A stretch of 17,256 nucleotides of DNA from UBA8296 sp031581145 (GTDB taxonomy: Bacteria; Bacteroidota; Rhodothermia; Balneolales; Balneolaceae), in NCBI GenBank assembly GCA_031581145.1, contig JAVLBP010000020.1, positions 1 to 17,256 of the forward strand. Reading direction: 5' to 3'. The notes under the pieces were generated by a model. The model did not search any database, was not told the DNA's origin, and saw only the letters and a program-made list of their open reading frames with translations. The position numbers and the translations under genes are program-made. Within the stretch, counting starts at the first letter, position 1. The number at the start of each line of letters is the position of its first letter. This document shows positions 1 to 6,877 of this stretch, one piece after another.

Positions 1-828
1 ATGACCACTCACTCCTTTGACTGGAACGGCCATACCCTTGTGTGGGCGGAATTTGGCGACCCTGACGCCAAGCCTATGATTTTTCTTCATGGCTGGGGGA
101 GTTCTTCTGCAGCTTTTGGCCCATTAGCGAAAGGGCTTATGGCACATCGACGGTGCATACTATTGGATTTCCCAGGATTTGGGGCGTCAAGCGCACTACA
201 AACACCATGGACGCTAGAAACGTATGCAGAAAGTACGCAGTCTTGGTTAAATCATTTAGACTTGTCTAAAGATTCTTCAGATCTGCTTGTCCATTCCTTT
301 GGAGCTCGGGTCTTATTATGGTGGCTCACACACCCGTCTGCATGGTCTCCCAGCCCTTGTATGGACTATTTCGATAAAGTCATCATAACGGGCGGTGCAG
401 GTGTGAAGCTACCAAAACCTTTAGCTATCCAGGTCAAATTAGCCTTTGTTAGGCTGCTCAAAGCGCCTTCGTACCTTCTACCTGGCCCTGCAGGGGAATC
501 GTATTTATCCGCACTAAGAGGTAGTTCATTATGGAAATCTCTCGGCTCAAGCGACTATAAAGAGCTCTCGCCTGTGATGAGGCAAACATTCTCATCCGTC
601 GTTAATACAACGTTTGATCCTGCAGTGTTACGAGAGATTTCACGCGAGATGCTCCTTATTTGGGGCGAAAAAGATACGGCTGCACCTTTGAAAGCAGCCC
701 GCATAATGGAATCATCGATCCAAGGCGCCGGGCTTAGCATCGTGGATGGCGCGGGGCATTATCCCTTTTTGGACAAACCTAAAACCTTTTCGGCCGTTTT
801 ACACTCCTACCTAGACCTTCCAAGCTGA
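1..828 (+). CDS. alpha/beta-fold hydrolase
   Basis: A 275-residue soluble alpha/beta hydrolase. The first base of the window is the A of an ATG, and the protein begins like a complete family member (short lead-in, then the first strands), so the start is probably real; the upstream ribosome-binding site is outside the window. The oxyanion-hole motif HGWG is at residues 30-33. The nucleophile elbow reads VHSFG with Ser99, a variant of GxSxG with His in place of the first Gly. The acid is probably Asp225 in WGEKD and the base His253 in GAGHYPF, so the triad is complete. A cap region lies around 135-205. There is no signal peptide, so it is probably cytoplasmic. The substrate cannot be told from sequence; esterase, lipase-like and C-C hydrolase members look alike at this level. 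It converges on the rluA-type gene, with 26 bp between the two stop codons. Confidence 0.88.
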   Translation: MTTHSFDWNGHTLVWAEFGDPDAKPMIFLHGWGSSSAAFGPLAKGLMAHRRCILLDFPGFGASSALQTPWTLETYAESTQSWLNHLDLSKDSSDLLVHSFGARVLLWWLTHPSAWSPSPCMDYFDKVIITGGAGVKLPKPLAIQVKLAFVRLLKAPSYLLPGPAGESYLSALRGSSLWKSLGSSDYKELSPVMRQTFSSVVNTTFDPAVLREISREMLLIWGEKDTAAPLKAARIMESSIQGAGLSIVDGAGHYPFLDKPKTFSAVLHSYLDLPS

Positions 829-880
829 AGATTTAAACCTTCCAGTTTGAGGGATTAAACATTCCAGCCGGAGGGTAGAT
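815..880. repeat. three imperfect 22-bp tandem repeats at a convergent gene junction
   Basis: Units lie at 815-836, 837-858 and 859-880. Each begins ACCTTCCA or ACATTCCA, has a GAGG or GAAG-type core, and the first two end in TTAA. By eye units 1 and 2 match at 16 of 22 positions and units 2 and 3 at 14 of 22. The stop codons of both converging genes fall inside the array (826-828 and 855-857), so the last codons of both proteins are written in repeat sequence. I see no strong terminator hairpin here. Confidence 0.5.
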
Positions 881-1853
881 CTAGTTGCAAGGAAATACCC
901 AACGCAGGCCAATGCATGGACGCATGTTGCAGGCGAATTGCCCCATTTTGCAACGTTTTTCCACTCGCATCGCCGTTAGGTCCATAAATCGGATCCTCTA
1001 AAATAGGGTGACCCATCGCTTGACAGTGTAGCCTAATTTGATGGGTGCGACCAGTTAATGGGATACATTGCACAAGACTTGACGCTTTGCCTCGTTCCAA
1101 GACACGGATCACGGTTTGTGCCTGTTTGAGACTCCCACGCCCTTTTGATTCAGGGCTCTCTGTGGAAGGTTCTGAGACCGCCGCAACTTGAGCTAAACCC
1201 TGTTCTTGAGTCAAATCCTGTGCGTGGGCCAAACCCTCTACAGGTACGCTTTCAAAAACGAACCCCGCTTTGCGACGAATGGGTTGATCGATCAACTGTT
1301 CATCTAGCTCTACACGTCCAAAAACGTGGGCTTTATACTCTTTTTCAACATGGCCTTCCCTCAAGGCTTGAGTCATGATGGACGCCATGCGCTCATCCGT
1401 CGCGAAAACAACCAAACCGCTTGTCACCGCATCCAATCGATGAACTGGGTAGATTTTTTGGCCAAGAAGCTCCTCCGTGATAGAGAGACAGGTATTTTTG
1501 AAGTAACGCCCTCCTGCATGGACGGGCATCGGCGCCGGCTTCTCCACAGCCACCCACCCCTCACCTTCACCCACGATCCTCACCTCATCAGGGACCGCCG
1601 GCTCCACCACACGCGGGGTAAAAAACGTCACCGCCGATGCCTTCTTCAAGACATCCTCAGGATGACTCAACTCCGTGCCTTCAATCCGTACATCACCCGC
1701 TTTCACGCGTTCAGCCCAATACGCCCGACTACGATAGGGATATCGCTCACCCAGGAAATCTATCAATGGTACCCCCTCAAACGACGACGGGATTTTTACG
1801 CTGCGAGTGTGAGCATAGGGCTCAACAATGCGAATCGGACGTGATTCGCTCAC
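855..1853 (-). CDS. RluA-family pseudouridine synthase
   Basis: A 332-residue RNA pseudouridine synthase that isomerises specific uridines in rRNA or tRNA. An S4-like RNA-binding segment spans about 28-80. The catalytic motif is HRLD at 138-141, with Asp141 as the expected nucleophile, followed by TSGLVVFA. The second conserved block, PLTGRTHQIRLHCQAMGHPI, is at about 265-284. The exact target uridine cannot be assigned. The start is GTG at 1853, which overlaps the trhO stop codon in a GTGA arrangement, indicating translational coupling in a trhO-rluA operon. One oddity is a low-complexity, Gln/Ala/Glu/Ser-rich insert at about residues 207-243, between the PIRRK strand and the QTVIRVL strand, where relatives usually have a short turn. 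The core fold and active site look intact. Confidence 0.93.
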   Translation of the reverse strand: MSESRPIRIVEPYAHTRSVKIPSSFEGVPLIDFLGERYPYRSRAYWAERVKAGDVRIEGTELSHPEDVLKKASAVTFFTPRVVEPAVPDEVRIVGEGEGWVAVEKPAPMPVHAGGRYFKNTCLSITEELLGQKIYPVHRLDAVTSGLVVFATDERMASIMTQALREGHVEKEYKAHVFGRVELDEQLIDQPIRRKAGFVFESVPVEGLAHAQDLTQEQGLAQVAAVSEPSTESPESKGRGSLKQAQTVIRVLERGKASSLVQCIPLTGRTHQIRLHCQAMGHPILEDPIYGPNGDASGKTLQNGAIRLQHASMHWPALGISLQLDLPSGWNV

Positions 1854-2815
1854 GAGACTTTCTCAGGTGACTTAGATCGTTGTTTAAAGTCGTCATCAAA
1901 ATAATTGTACCATTTCCGAAACGGTTGATACACTGTTTCTGGGTCGAAAGGGCGACGAGCCTCACTCTCCATACACGCCTCAGAGCAACACCCTTCATAA
2001 GTTTTTGCACCCTCTTCTGAGCATAAAAAGAGTCGATTACACTCCATATTGGCACAATTGAGGTAATGATCTGTCGGTTGACCCGTGATTTCGCAGGTGG
2101 CAAGTGGATCTTGAGCCTTTGGATCAATCGGAACGGCCAAACGGTCATCAAAGACAAAGCACTTGCCTAAAAAATGCTTCCCTTTCTCTTTTTTGGCGTA
2201 ATTAAGGATGCCACCATGAAGCTGGTTCACATCTTCCCACCCTTTTTGCTTCATCACCACGGAGAATTTCTCACAACGAATCCCCCCAGTGCAGTACATC
2301 AGCACCTTCTTATCCTTCGGCAGACCCGCTTCATCTAACCATTTCGGGAAGTCATAAAAATTCTCAACGGGTGGGCAAATAGCCCCCTCAAAGTGTCCAA
2401 TCTTGGACTCATAATCATTACGTACGTCGATCAGAACAAACTCCTCATCTTGTTCAAAATGGGCTCGCCATTCTTCTGGAGATAAATGACGGCCTCCCTC
2501 GGCTGGATCGACTCCCTCCTCATGTAGAGCCACAATTTCTTTACGCACTTTACACGTCAATTTGGCAAAGGGGATATAATCGCATTCATCAATCTTGAAC
2601 TCTATCGATTCAAAGCCAGGGATGGCACGAACCATTGCCATATACTCCTCCATCTGAGCTGGCGTTCCAGCGATAGTACCATTTAACCCTTCACTAGAGA
2701 CATAAATTCGTCCACGAAGCTCACGCTCCTTGAGCCATTGTCGATGTTCCGTGGCAAACGCTTGAGGATCCTCAATAGGCGTGAATTGATAATAAAGGAG
2801 CACATGATACGTCAT
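1850..2815 (-). CDS. trhO: tRNA uridine(34) hydroxylase, rhodanese-like (TrhO/YceA family)
   Basis: A 321-residue member of the TrhO (YceA) family, which makes 5-hydroxyuridine at the wobble position 34 of certain tRNAs. The order is an N-terminal ferredoxin-like domain (HVLLYYQF onward), a rhodanese domain with the loop MYCTGGIRCEK and active Cys175, and a C-terminal Cys-rich segment (Cys at about 241, 254, 259, 265, 276, 277 and 281) that probably binds a metal. I chose ATG 2815 because the family similarity starts there and the length fits. An in-frame TTG at 2908 would add 31 residues of low-complexity sequence read from the alternating purine-pyrimidine tract, which is unlike any TrhO N-terminus I know. 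No clear Shine-Dalgarno sequence precedes ATG 2815. The stop overlaps the start of the downstream pseudouridine synthase by 4 bp, so the two RNA-modification genes are very probably one operon. Confidence 0.93.
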   Translation of the reverse strand: MTYHVLLYYQFTPIEDPQAFATEHRQWLKERELRGRIYVSSEGLNGTIAGTPAQMEEYMAMVRAIPGFESIEFKIDECDYIPFAKLTCKVRKEIVALHEEGVDPAEGGRHLSPEEWRAHFEQDEEFVLIDVRNDYESKIGHFEGAICPPVENFYDFPKWLDEAGLPKDKKVLMYCTGGIRCEKFSVVMKQKGWEDVNQLHGGILNYAKKEKGKHFLGKCFVFDDRLAVPIDPKAQDPLATCEITGQPTDHYLNCANMECNRLFLCSEEGAKTYEGCCSEACMESEARRPFDPETVYQPFRKWYNYFDDDFKQRSKSPEKVS

Positions 2816-2937
2816 ATCAATTAAGATACGCTTCACGTATTTTAATGTAAACGGTTTGGCGTGTGTGCACGCATGTGTGCCCTTCATAATGTGTCGTCGC
2901 ATATGCAACCCGTTTATACACTCATTTGAAGAGGATA
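2816..2937. promoter_or_regulatory. divergent intergenic region with alternating purine-pyrimidine tract
   Basis: About 120 bp between the trhO start (-) and the metalloprotease start (+); promoters for both must lie here or overlap the coding ends. Bases 2859-2880 are 22 nt of strict purine-pyrimidine alternation (GC, GT and CA steps), a sequence type known to favour Z-DNA under negative supercoiling. A second, 10-nt alternating stretch at 2898-2907 contains the palindrome GCATATGC. AAGAGG at 2929-2934 is the probable ribosome-binding site of the metalloprotease. I could not identify a convincing -10/-35 pair on either strand. Confidence 0.4.
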
Positions 2938-4806
2938 ATGCTTCACAATCATCACATAATGAGCTCTCAGCGCCCCTATGTAGTGCTGATGTCGACTGTA
3001 ATCACATTGACTCTTTGGTTATTGCCGTTGGCCTCCATAGCTCAAGAAGCACCGGCTGGCCAGGCTGCGCGTGACTTACATACAGCACCTGCTCATCCAT
3101 CCTTAGCCCCCGAGCATCAAGGCGAACTTGCCGGCGGGCATGCTAGAGAACTTGCAGACAAGCATCCGAGTGAACATACCAGGGAGCACAACCAAAAATG
3201 TGGGACACGCTTAGCCAATCCATCGTTGTCACACAGCCCAAAAGCACGATCCCAAAAGTCAGCGTTAACTGCTCAAAATCAACGTCTACAAACCTTAGAG
3301 TCACCTTCTGGTAAATTCACTTTGTACTATGCGTTATCTGGCTCGGATGCCGTCCCAGCGACTGATGAAGATCAAAACGGAGTGCCCGATTATGTGGAAG
3401 ACGCTGCATTAGCCGCTGATTCATCCTACAAAAAAATGGTACTAGAATTAGGGTACACTGACCCAATTCCAGATGGAGAAACGTATCGCATCGATTTTGA
3501 GAACATGGGGTTTTATGGCTACACAACGCCAAGCAGTGATCCAGCTGGGACGTCCATGTCCGTCCATCACGACTTTGTGGGATTTCCGCAGAATGACTGG
3601 CCGGGTGGCGATAGGCAGGGAGCTCTCCTAGCAACTATCGCCCATGAGTTTAAACATGCGATTCAATACGTCGATAACAAATGGTCTGGCGGAGTTGGCA
3701 ATCAAGATTGGCTCGAAATGGATGCCACCATGATGGAAGAAACGGTCTATGACGATGTTAATGACTACTATAATTATTTGCCGTCGAATAGCATTTTTTC
3801 TTCCCCTGCCCAGGCGACGCCGGTAGCCTACAGCCACGTGACGTGGATGCTCTACTTTGCTGAGCAGTATGGTGAGCCTTTTTGGGTGGATGTCTGGGAT
3901 GAAATTGCCCAAGACCGTAATCTCACGATGCTTGAGGCCATGACCAACATTTTACAGCGACGTCTAGCCGGCACTTCGACCTCAAGCCAAGCAACGCAAC
4001 AAGGGGTCAGCACCTTGCGACAGGACCACACCCAAAATCACTTATGGCATGCCGGAACTCTTGCTGGAGCCATTGACCCCACTTGGGCTCCCTCCACAAG
4101 CGAAGGACTTTATGGTTTTGAAGAGTCAGCATTCTACCCAAAAGCGACTTTTACGTTGTCAATCAGCACCCAAACATTCCCAGAGGCAGGCGATTTGGGA
4201 TCTATTAGCAGCTGGGCTGCCAAATCGGTTCAAGTAACACCTCCACCTGCCGCTGATCCAACGCAAGGGGTTTTGGTGCGCCTTAATTCACAAAATGAAT
4301 CTACGTCCATGGGAGTAGGGCTGGTGGCACGATTCAAAGATGGTCGCCAAAGGGAGCTTCTTCGGACGGTTAACAATCAGGTTTCTACGACATTAGTCCC
4401 AGGCTGGTCATGGGCTGACATGTCTGATTTAACTATGGTTGTGGTCAACACATCGTTCACAAGCCCATCGGGGTACAGCTCGGCCAGCACCCTCACCGGA
4501 ATCGAGTGGTTGGTGGATGCGGTAACTCTTCCTGAGCGTGGATTACTATTACCTTATCCAAACCCTTTTGATCGTCAGGTCTCCATTCCTTTCTATCTAA
4601 ATGCACCTTCGGAGGTGTCCATCACGATTTTCGACGTAACAGGAAGGAGGGTGGCCGAGGTTCTAAAGAATCAATCCTTTTCAGAGGGATTCCAGACGAC
4701 CCAATGGAAGCCAAAGGGTCTTGCCTCAGGCGTTTATTTTGTTAGACTCACGGGGGAGGGATTCCGTGACGTCAAGGCGATTACGCTGCAAAGGAATGGT
4801 CAATAG
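2938..4806 (+). CDS. secreted MXAN_6640-like metalloprotease with type IX sorting domain
   Basis: A 622-residue exported protein. A Sec signal peptide runs to about residue 35 (hydrophobic VITLTLWLLPLASIA, cut before QEAPA). Residues 37-85 form a His/Glu-rich linker. The conserved block FTLYYALSGSDAVP, then DEDQNGVPDYVED and a Tyr-rich stretch, matches the MXAN_6640 family of putative zinc proteases. The zinc motif is HEFKH at 236-240, with a plausible third Glu ligand in WLEMDATMMEETV just after it. The end (about 537-622) is a type A C-terminal sorting domain, starting LLLPYPNPFDRQV and ending SGVYFVRLTG, which directs T9SS secretion or surface anchoring. I chose ATG 2938 because AAGAGG lies just upstream, although the 3-nt spacing is short; TTG 2926 and ATG 2959 are alternatives. 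The last 81 bp overlap the 3' end of hemW on the other strand. The protease substrate is unknown. Confidence 0.87.
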   Translation: MLHNHHIMSSQRPYVVLMSTVITLTLWLLPLASIAQEAPAGQAARDLHTAPAHPSLAPEHQGELAGGHARELADKHPSEHTREHNQKCGTRLANPSLSHSPKARSQKSALTAQNQRLQTLESPSGKFTLYYALSGSDAVPATDEDQNGVPDYVEDAALAADSSYKKMVLELGYTDPIPDGETYRIDFENMGFYGYTTPSSDPAGTSMSVHHDFVGFPQNDWPGGDRQGALLATIAHEFKHAIQYVDNKWSGGVGNQDWLEMDATMMEETVYDDVNDYYNYLPSNSIFSSPAQATPVAYSHVTWMLYFAEQYGEPFWVDVWDEIAQDRNLTMLEAMTNILQRRLAGTSTSSQATQQGVSTLRQDHTQNHLWHAGTLAGAIDPTWAPSTSEGLYGFEESAFYPKATFTLSISTQTFPEAGDLGSISSWAAKSVQVTPPPAADPTQGVLVRLNSQNESTSMGVGLVARFKDGRQRELLRTVNNQVSTTLVPGWSWADMSDLTMVVVNTSFTSPSGYSSASTLTGIEWLVDAVTLPERGLLLPYPNPFDRQVSIPFYLNAPSEVSITIFDVTGRRVAEVLKNQSFSEGFQTTQWKPKGLASGVYFVRLTGEGFRDVKAITLQRNGQ

Positions 4807-6021
4807 GTCTAAAAGTAACGCATCAGCACGGTCAAGACCTATGTCTGTAAACTTTACATGATCTTCAAGACCTGGAACCGCCCATTGATGAGCGATCCAC
4901 TGCTCGATGTGCTGATAATGTGCCTCCGCAAAAGACACCTGATAGCGATCCGCAAGCTCTTGTGTTGAGAGCCCGTCTGACGTTCGCAACGCCATCATAA
5001 TGCGCTCCTCGGCTAGAGTAACAGCGTTAAGATGTTCAAGATCGTGCTGAATCTCCTTTTCGACTTCTGAAATATCAACGACATAATCATCACCGACATT
5101 TTCGCAATCTTCGTCGCCTGCGACATGATCGTGTACGAGAGCCATCCATTGACGTAAATCTTTGACTTCATGCCATCGCATGGCTGAAGCATTATCAGCT
5201 GCACCGTCCCACCAAAGGGAATGGGCAGATGGACCTAACCCCAGGTAAGGTTGATGGTCCCAGTAACGACTATTATGAACCGCTCGATTATGCTCTCCCC
5301 CTTTCGCAAAACTACTCACTTCATAACGGGTATAGCCTTGCTGCATAAGAATCGATTGAGCAGCGTGCATCTGGTCAGCAACGATGTCCCCTTCCGGCAT
5401 TTGGATACGCCCAAGGGCCACCTGTTTTTCGAGGCGTGTCCGTTCTTCCAACATTAATACATATGCAGAGATATGAGGAGGAGCAAAATCAGCCAGCATG
5501 TTCACGTCTGCGACAACATCGTCCATCGTCTGCCCAGGGTTGGCGATAATCAAATCGGCGCTCCATTGCTCGAATGGACTGGCCACAAGTTGTTCAAGGC
5601 ATTGTAGCGCTCCCGCCTGATCATGAGCGCGATGCATAAATGTCAAAATGTGTGGCTGAAGACTCTGGATTCCAACACTCAAACGAGTAACCCCTAGCGA
5701 CGCTAACCCTTCTAAATACTCTTTTGAGCTATTTTCTGGATTCAATTCCAGGGTAATCTCTTCAAAATCAGTGTCAAAGGCTCCATCAACCGCCAACATC
5801 AATCTCTCGACATGGTGCAACGACAACAATGAAGGGGTCCCACCACCAAAATAAAGCGTCTTAAATTGCGTGGTGGCCCATCTAGACTGGCCAGCCTGGT
5901 GGATTCGCCGCTCCATAGCATCCACAAAGTCATCGATCCGCTGCAGACGGGTCGAAAAGTAGAAGTCGCAGTAACTACATGCCTGCTGGCAAAAAGGAAT
6001 ATGAAGATAAAGCCCAGCCAA
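4726..6021 (-). CDS. hemW: radical SAM heme chaperone HemW
   Basis: A 431-residue radical SAM protein of the HemN/HemW group. The 4Fe-4S motif is Cys11, Cys15 and Cys18 (CQQACSYC), followed by DF rather than the extra Cys of true HemN, which points to HemW, the heme-trafficking chaperone for respiratory enzymes, and not to coproporphyrinogen oxidase. GGGTPSLL (59-66) is the SAM-binding glycine motif. Other family blocks are ELNPEN, LSVGIQSL, HISAYVL, YEVSSFAK and LGLGPSAHSLWW. The only start in frame at the family N-terminus (MAGLYLHIPFC) is TTG at 6021, 8 bp after the dsbA stop, inside a hairpin region. The C-terminus runs about 27 residues past the usual LLL-type ending, and that tail is read opposite the sorting domain of the metalloprotease, so it may be a chance extension after loss of an earlier stop. 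Confidence 0.92.
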   Translation of the reverse strand: MAGLYLHIPFCQQACSYCDFYFSTRLQRIDDFVDAMERRIHQAGQSRWATTQFKTLYFGGGTPSLLSLHHVERLMLAVDGAFDTDFEEITLELNPENSSKEYLEGLASLGVTRLSVGIQSLQPHILTFMHRAHDQAGALQCLEQLVASPFEQWSADLIIANPGQTMDDVVADVNMLADFAPPHISAYVLMLEERTRLEKQVALGRIQMPEGDIVADQMHAAQSILMQQGYTRYEVSSFAKGGEHNRAVHNSRYWDHQPYLGLGPSAHSLWWDGAADNASAMRWHEVKDLRQWMALVHDHVAGDEDCENVGDDYVVDISEVEKEIQHDLEHLNAVTLAEERIMMALRTSDGLSTQELADRYQVSFAEAHYQHIEQWIAHQWAVPGLEDHVKFTDIGLDRADALLLDLLTIPLQRNRLDVTESLPRESNKINA

Positions 6022-6040
6022 AGGAGGGGTTACCCCTCCT
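6022..6040 (-). promoter_or_regulatory. hairpin over the hemW ribosome-binding region
   Basis: A 19-bp palindrome. In the minus-strand mRNA the 5' arm AGGAGGGG (6040-6033) pairs perfectly with ACCCCTCCT minus its first base (6029-6022), giving 8 bp. The three loop bases (6032-6030) are the UAA stop codon of the dsbA-like gene. The 5' arm is the only Shine-Dalgarno-like sequence for hemW, and the 3' arm ends immediately before its TTG start. There is no T-run afterwards, so it is not an intrinsic terminator. I infer a translational-coupling element opened by ribosomes finishing dsbA. Confidence 0.6.
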
Positions 6041-6620
6041 CCAAATAGAGATCGATAAGGTCTTTGAATTGCTCAACATTGGAAGGAATTCCACTGATTT
6101 TGCGCCCATTAATAAAGTAGGTTGGTGTGCCTGTAACCAAGCGCCTGTTGCCTTCTCTGAGTTGAGATTCCACAATGCCAACTACCTCTTCAGAGTCAAT
6201 GTCTGATTCGAATTGTTCCATATCTAGTCCGAGATCTTCTGCATAGGTAAAGAAATATTGTCTTGCATTGCCTGCTGACCAAATAGCTTGCTCTTCAAAT
6301 ATGCGTTCGTGCATGCCTTCATAGGCGTCTTGTCGCTTGGCCGCTTCAACAGCTTGAGCCGCTAAAGGTGCGAACTGGTGCATATCTAACGGAAAATGAC
6401 GGTACTGAAACTCTATTTTATCCCCATACTCGGCGAGTAACTGCTTCTCCATGGGGCGAACATTCTTACACGTTGGGCATTGATAGTCATTGTACTTCAA
6501 AATCGTGACGACCTCTGAAGTTTGGACGTCAGGCGATGAGGTGTTGTTATTATTGGTAAAAAACCATCCAGCAAGTGCTAGAGCGGCCACCGCGATAAAT
6601 CCACCAAGTGCTTTTTTCAT
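6030..6620 (-). CDS. DsbA-family thiol:disulfide oxidoreductase
   Basis: A 196-residue thioredoxin-fold protein of the DsbA/Thioredoxin_4 type. The N-terminus (MKKALGGFIAVAALALAGWFF) is a signal peptide or membrane anchor with no lipobox, so the domain faces the periplasm. The active-site motif is CPTC with Cys48 and Cys51, in the context YNDYQCPTCK. The conserved cis-proline is Pro166 in TGTPTYFING. The helical insertion typical of DsbA lies between about 80 and 155. It probably oxidises or reshuffles disulfides in exported proteins; direction and partner cannot be read from sequence. The ATG at 6620 fits the signal peptide, with no evident Shine-Dalgarno sequence upstream. It is the first gene of a dsbA-hemW operon. 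A link to cytochrome maturation is possible, since HemW handles heme, but this is inference. Confidence 0.9.
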   Translation of the reverse strand: MKKALGGFIAVAALALAGWFFTNNNNTSSPDVQTSEVVTILKYNDYQCPTCKNVRPMEKQLLAEYGDKIEFQYRHFPLDMHQFAPLAAQAVEAAKRQDAYEGMHERIFEEQAIWSAGNARQYFFTYAEDLGLDMEQFESDIDSEEVVGIVESQLREGNRRLVTGTPTYFINGRKISGIPSNVEQFKDLIDLYLEEG

Positions 6621-6877
6621 GGGTCTGATGTGAACTGGAGTTAGTAGTACAGAATCATGAGCATCCGATTCCTTTCAATAAAATAACGGAATTTTTGAAA
6701 CCCCCATTCCGGTTGAAAGAAGGAGAGGTAACCGTTAGTTTATATAATTATTTGTAATGGATACAGTACAAGGCCCTATGCCCTGATAATGAACTGATTT
6801 GGGTACAGTCCATCCTTTTGTTATCCTTATTGCACCTGACTTTCCCCTTAGATTCTTTATCCATTGGAGCTAGATTC
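6621..6877. promoter_or_regulatory. divergent intergenic region with candidate promoter
   Basis: The region separates the dsbA-like gene (-) from the P5C dehydrogenase gene (+). A perfect TATAAT lies at 6743-6748 in an AT-rich stretch and is the best -10 candidate for the rightward operon, giving a leader of about 120 nt; no good -35 sits at the right distance. TTGAAA occurs at 6695-6700 and again at 6713-6718. CGGAAT (6687-6692) and ATTCCG (6706-6711) form a short inverted repeat that could be an operator. GGAG at 6866-6869, 8 nt before ATG 6878, is a good ribosome-binding site and fixes that start. Confidence 0.4.

Noticed and set aside
815..880. CRISPR-like repeat array
   Set aside because: The repeats are directly adjacent with no spacers, are imperfect, and overlap coding ends; no cas genes are present.
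1326..1844. A 172-codon open frame on the + strand opposite the pseudouridine synthase
   Set aside because: It is fully antisense to a clear conserved gene, shows no recognisable domain, and has a composition expected of a shadow frame.
4726..4806. Frameshift or pseudogene at the hemW or metalloprotease 3' end
   Set aside because: Both frames remain open with intact family features up to the overlap, so nothing indicates damage; a lost stop in hemW is the simpler reading.
6022..6040. Intrinsic terminator between dsbA and hemW
   Set aside because: No T-run follows the stem on either strand, and hemW starts directly after it.
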